Shown here: one piece after another, positions 6,018-8,378 of the stretch | How positions within the stretch are numbered: position 1 is the stretch's first letter | Layout of the letters: each line of letters starts with the position of its first letter | NCBI GenBank assembly: GCA_937884015.1 | Contig: CALGBV010000076.1 | Span: 1-8,378 of the forward strand | DNA from: an uncultured Bacteroidales bacterium | Lineage (GTDB): Bacteria > Bacteroidota > Bacteroidia > Bacteroidales > F082 | Direction of reading: 5' to 3' | Length of the DNA: 8,378 nt | The notes under the pieces: generated by a model | Seen by the model: the letters and a program-made list of their open reading frames with translations, nothing else | Database searches by the model: none | Told to the model about the DNA's origin: nothing | Translations under genes and position numbers: made by a program

Positions 6018-6926
6018 ATGAAAAAAAGTGTTTTGTTCATGGCTGCAGCAGCCATGGTGTTCGCTGGCATGACTTCATGTCAGGAAAAGAGCCCTTATGA
6101 GGGTTATGAAATCAACGAAAACGGACTGAATTATCGTTTCTACACTCAAAATGAGGGTGAAGTGCCTGCTATCGGTGACATCCTTGAAGTTGAGTTCGGT
6201 TGCACGGTGAATGACACCAATGCCATTATACCGACAATGCCTAACCTGTTCCGTCTGGAGGAACCTTTGTTTGCAGGTGATTTCTTTGAAGGCCTTGCCA
6301 TGATGCACAAAGGCGATTCCGCTTCATTTATCGTAAACATCGATTCCACTTTCACTACTTTCTTCGGACAGCCAAGCCTTCCTGAAGAGTTCAATTCTAC
6401 GGATGTTATGAGATTCGACGTTAAGGTGAATGATTTCTATCCTGAAAGCGAATACAAGGCAAGAATGGCTGAAAAAGCAAGACAAGCTGCCGCTGAAAGA
6501 ATAGAAAAGATGAAAGCTGATTATCCTGAAGAAACAGCAACTGCTGCTCAGCAATTGCAGGATTATCTGACTGCTCAGGGCGTTGTTGCTGAACCAACGG
6601 CTTCAGGTCTCGTTTACGTGATGACCCAAGAAGGTAATGGCGAAAAACCAGCTGATGGTCAGATGGTTAAAGTCCATTATACCGGTAAACTGTTGGATGG
6701 CACTGTGTTCGATTCATCAGTTGAACGCGGCGAACCTATCCAGATACCGATTGGCGTTGGTCAAGTCATTCCTGGCTGGGACGAAGGCATCATGATGATG
6801 TCGAAGGGCGAAAAAGGCGTGCTTTACATTCCTTATTACCTTGCTTACGGTGATAGAGCTGCCGGTCCTGATATTCCAGCTTTCTCAAACTTGGTTTTTG
6901 AAGTTGAACTGATTGATTTTGAATAA
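6018..6926 (+). CDS. Two-unit FKBP-type peptidyl-prolyl isomerase lipoprotein
   Basis: The 302-residue protein has a signal peptide ending in lipobox M-T-S-C (Cys21). Residues about 25-140 form a degenerate FKBP-like unit that shares the G-Y/F...GLxYRFY opening and the MxxGDSASF core with the first unit of the preceding protein. Residues about 141-190 are Ala/Glu/Lys/Arg-rich and should be a long helix, like the dimerisation arm of FkpA/Mip-type isomerases. Residues 194-302 are a canonical FKBP domain: VHYTGKL, VFDSSVERG, VIPGWDEG, LAYG and LVFEVE all intact, so activity is expected. A 29-base A/T-rich leader (5989-6017) separates it from the previous gene, the largest gap after nrnA, and may support independent, efficient translation in the A-rich, SD-poor style of this phylum. 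No internal TAnnTTTG promoter is visible. Confidence 0.87.
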   Translation: MKKSVLFMAAAAMVFAGMTSCQEKSPYEGYEINENGLNYRFYTQNEGEVPAIGDILEVEFGCTVNDTNAIIPTMPNLFRLEEPLFAGDFFEGLAMMHKGDSASFIVNIDSTFTTFFGQPSLPEEFNSTDVMRFDVKVNDFYPESEYKARMAEKARQAAAERIEKMKADYPEETATAAQQLQDYLTAQGVVAEPTASGLVYVMTQEGNGEKPADGQMVKVHYTGKLLDGTVFDSSVERGEPIQIPIGVGQVIPGWDEGIMMMSKGEKGVLYIPYYLAYGDRAAGPDIPAFSNLVFEVELIDFE

Positions 6927-6927
6927 T

Positions 6928-8244
6928 ATGAATAAAGTGTTTGGCAAAGTCGTTTCCATTTTGGCCTTGGCGTTGATGGTATCATGCCAGAGCGATTCCA
7001 TTTATTCGGGATTCAAGAGAATGGACAATGGCGCCTACATGAAATTCTATGAAAGAAGCAATGAAAAGGTTGCGCCGCGCCTCCATGACGGCGTGACCTT
7101 TGAAATGGCACAGTATTTTAATGATACTATGCTGTTCACGACTGCCGGCGATGAACCGATTGATATCGTTCTGGAACCGGCGGCTTTCGTTGGCGATGTT
7201 ACTGATGCCTTGATGAATATGCACATTGGCGATTCGGCCCGGATGTTGGTCATTGCCGATTCCGTGTTTTCGTCAGTGATGAACATGGAGACTCCGGAAG
7301 AGTATGCCGGTCAGCCGATATACTACGATTTGAAGCTCCTCTCCATTACGCCATTCGAGGAAATCGAGGCTTCCTATAGGCATTATGCCGATAGTCTGCG
7401 TATGGCAGAACAGGCTGCTCTGGAAGCTTTCAGAAACGATGCCAACAACGAAATCACCGAATCCGGCCTTATCGTTCTTGAAAAGACGGGAAACGGCAAG
7501 ACTGTAAAAATGGGCGAATATGTTAACTTCGATTTTATCATGTTATCGCTTGATGGCGATACCATTATGAACTCGTTTGGCATAGAGTCGCTTGATTTTC
7601 AGTATGGTACGGATGACTTCCTTTCCAAAGGTTTCACCGAGGCCGTTGGCATGGTGCCTGATGGTGGCCGCCTGAATTGTGTGCTGCCTTCATCGTTGGC
7701 TTTCGATAGTGTCGGTTATCAGCAAATCATCACGCCTTACATGCCTTTGCGTGTTGAAGTTCAGATGAACAGCATCATGAGCAAGGAAGCACATGATAAG
7801 TTTGTTGCCGAGCAAGAGGCAAAACGTCAGGCAGAACATGAAAAAGTGATGGAAAAACAACGTCAGCTGATTGCCAAATATGTGAAAGACAATAACATCA
7901 CAGAAGAACCTTCAGAAACGGGACTGTATGTCATTTGGCAAGAAGAGGGTGCAGGTGATGTGGTTCAATGGGGCGACAAGGTTGCTGTCCACTACACCAT
8001 TTATAATCTGAATGGTGAAGAGATTGAATCGAGTTACTATCAGGATACGCCGATGCAATTCACGGTAGGACATGGCGAGATGATTCTTTCCATCGAGGAG
8101 GCCGTGATGCAGATGAATCCGGGTTCGAAAGTGAGGCTGATAGTGCCTTCCGACCTTGGTTTTGGCGAGATTGAAATCGACCCGCAGCTGCTGCCAGCCG
8201 ATTCGCCTCTGATAATTGATTTGGAGCTTGTCTCCGTTGAATGA
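6928..8244 (+). CDS. Three-unit degenerate FKBP-like lipoprotein, probably non-catalytic
   Basis: The 438-residue product has a signal peptide with lipobox M-V-S-C (Cys20), a degenerate N-terminal unit (about 24-143) homologous to the first unit of the two preceding proteins (SGF...GAYMKFY opening, HIGDSAR core), a short linker, a second unit (176-284), a strongly charged probable coiled coil (about 286-325, rich in Glu, Lys and Gln) and a third unit (329-438). None keeps the catalytic set: the third has HYTI but EIESS for VFDSS, Ile in place of the pocket Trp (ILSIEE) and GFG for AYG; the second has SLAFDS where AYG should be. It therefore looks like a structural or substrate-binding FKBP relative. 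I start at ATG 6928, one base after the previous stop; an in-frame TTG at 6913 inside that gene is less likely. It is the last gene of the operon, with a terminator seven bases downstream. Confidence 0.8.
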   Translation: MNKVFGKVVSILALALMVSCQSDSIYSGFKRMDNGAYMKFYERSNEKVAPRLHDGVTFEMAQYFNDTMLFTTAGDEPIDIVLEPAAFVGDVTDALMNMHIGDSARMLVIADSVFSSVMNMETPEEYAGQPIYYDLKLLSITPFEEIEASYRHYADSLRMAEQAALEAFRNDANNEITESGLIVLEKTGNGKTVKMGEYVNFDFIMLSLDGDTIMNSFGIESLDFQYGTDDFLSKGFTEAVGMVPDGGRLNCVLPSSLAFDSVGYQQIITPYMPLRVEVQMNSIMSKEAHDKFVAEQEAKRQAEHEKVMEKQRQLIAKYVKDNNITEEPSETGLYVIWQEEGAGDVVQWGDKVAVHYTIYNLNGEEIESSYYQDTPMQFTVGHGEMILSIEEAVMQMNPGSKVRLIVPSDLGFGEIEIDPQLLPADSPLIIDLELVSVE

Positions 8245-8250
8245 ACTGAA

Positions 8251-8280
8251 AAGGAGCGACCGAGAGGTTGCTCCTTTTTT
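8251..8280 (+). terminator. Rho-independent terminator of the nrnA-FKBP operon
   Basis: An 11-pair stem, AAGGAGCGACC (8251-8261) with GGTTGCTCCTT (8266-8276), has one G-T wobble and a GAGA (GNRA) tetraloop at 8262-8265, and runs straight into further T residues to 8280. It begins seven bases after the last stop codon. Being nearly symmetrical, with A residues before the stem only in a short run, it acts mainly on the plus strand. Confidence 0.9.
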
Positions 8281-8302
8281 AGTGTTGTGTCCAAATTCAA
8301 AT

Positions 8303-8378
8303 AAAAAAGGGTAAGCTACTTATATCGCACCGCTACAACCACCTACCCTTGCTACCTTCCGGTCCTGGGGGATTTCAG
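8303..8378 (-). ncRNA. ffs: Small-type SRP RNA (4.5S-like), 3' part, truncated by window edge
   Basis: Read on the minus strand the sequence contains CCAGGACCGGAAGGTAGCAA (8350-8369), the universally conserved helix-8 tip of the signal recognition particle RNA: GGAA tetraloop, closing CC/GG pairs, and the AGGA/AGCA internal loop bound by the Ffh M domain. With FtsY, the particle targets membrane proteins to the translocase. The 3' strand continues to CTTACCC followed by six T residues (plus-strand A run 8303-8308), a natural termination point. The 5' strand lies outside the window, so the gene is incomplete here. It is convergent with the FKBP operon, with 22 bases between the two ends. Confidence 0.88.

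Noticed and set aside
6913..6927. Upstream TTG start of the last lipoprotein (and similar TTG starts at 2190, 2708 and 3730)
   Set aside because: In each case an in-frame ATG a few codons later gives a complete domain or a cleaner signal peptide and fits the spacing to the preceding gene; the longer forms add only 2-6 residues.
4264..8244. Gliding-motility locus
   Set aside because: The first lipoprotein resembles GldI, but no other gld or type IX secretion gene is in the window, and FKBP lipoproteins also occur in non-gliding members of the phylum.

Overview
The window looks like chromosomal DNA from a member of the Bacteroidota, most likely a Bacteroidales-type bacterium; genus cannot be set from sequence alone. 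Support: promoters of the TTG-N19/21-TAnnTTTG type typical of this phylum, A/T-rich leaders without strong Shine-Dalgarno sequences, a neighbouring DHH phosphoesterase and GldI-like FKBP lipoprotein (a pairing known in Bacteroidota), and a small-type SRP RNA with a GGAA tetraloop.

Layout, left to right. Bases 1-106 carry a strong minus-strand promoter and a boxA-like element that read out of the left edge, as expected for the leader of a ribosomal RNA (or other heavily transcribed) operon. Bases 107-962 hold no convincing gene. They contain an AT-rich stretch, a dense cluster of TGACAAA heptamers arranged as nested inverted repeats (489-760), and a more GC-rich block of unknown nature. Next comes a minus-strand AlbA_2/Schlafen-like protein with a winged-helix tail (963-1604), whose promoter implies an almost leaderless mRNA. 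A 600-base, very AT-rich, palindrome-bearing spacer separates it from a divergent XRE-type regulator (2208-2648).

The rest is a tightly packed plus-strand operon: a DHH/DHHA1 phosphoesterase (NrnA-like) followed by four consecutive FKBP-type lipoproteins: a one-domain GldI-like protein, then proteins I read as having four, two and three FKBP-like domains. Gaps are 2, 3, 29 and 1 bases, and the operon ends in a good rho-independent terminator at 8251-8280. Convergent to it, running in from the right edge, is the 3' part of the SRP RNA gene.

The four lipoproteins together hold about ten FKBP-like units, yet only two (the C-terminal domains of the second and third lipoproteins) keep the full set of active-site residues. 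The others are progressively degenerate, and the last protein has none intact. The likely picture is an envelope-anchored set of paralogous chaperone/prolyl isomerase proteins in which non-catalytic units bind substrate or partners while two catalytic units isomerise. This co-transcribed, partly inactivated FKBP set is the most interesting item in the window; its function is inference. The presence of a GldI-like protein does not by itself show that the organism glides.
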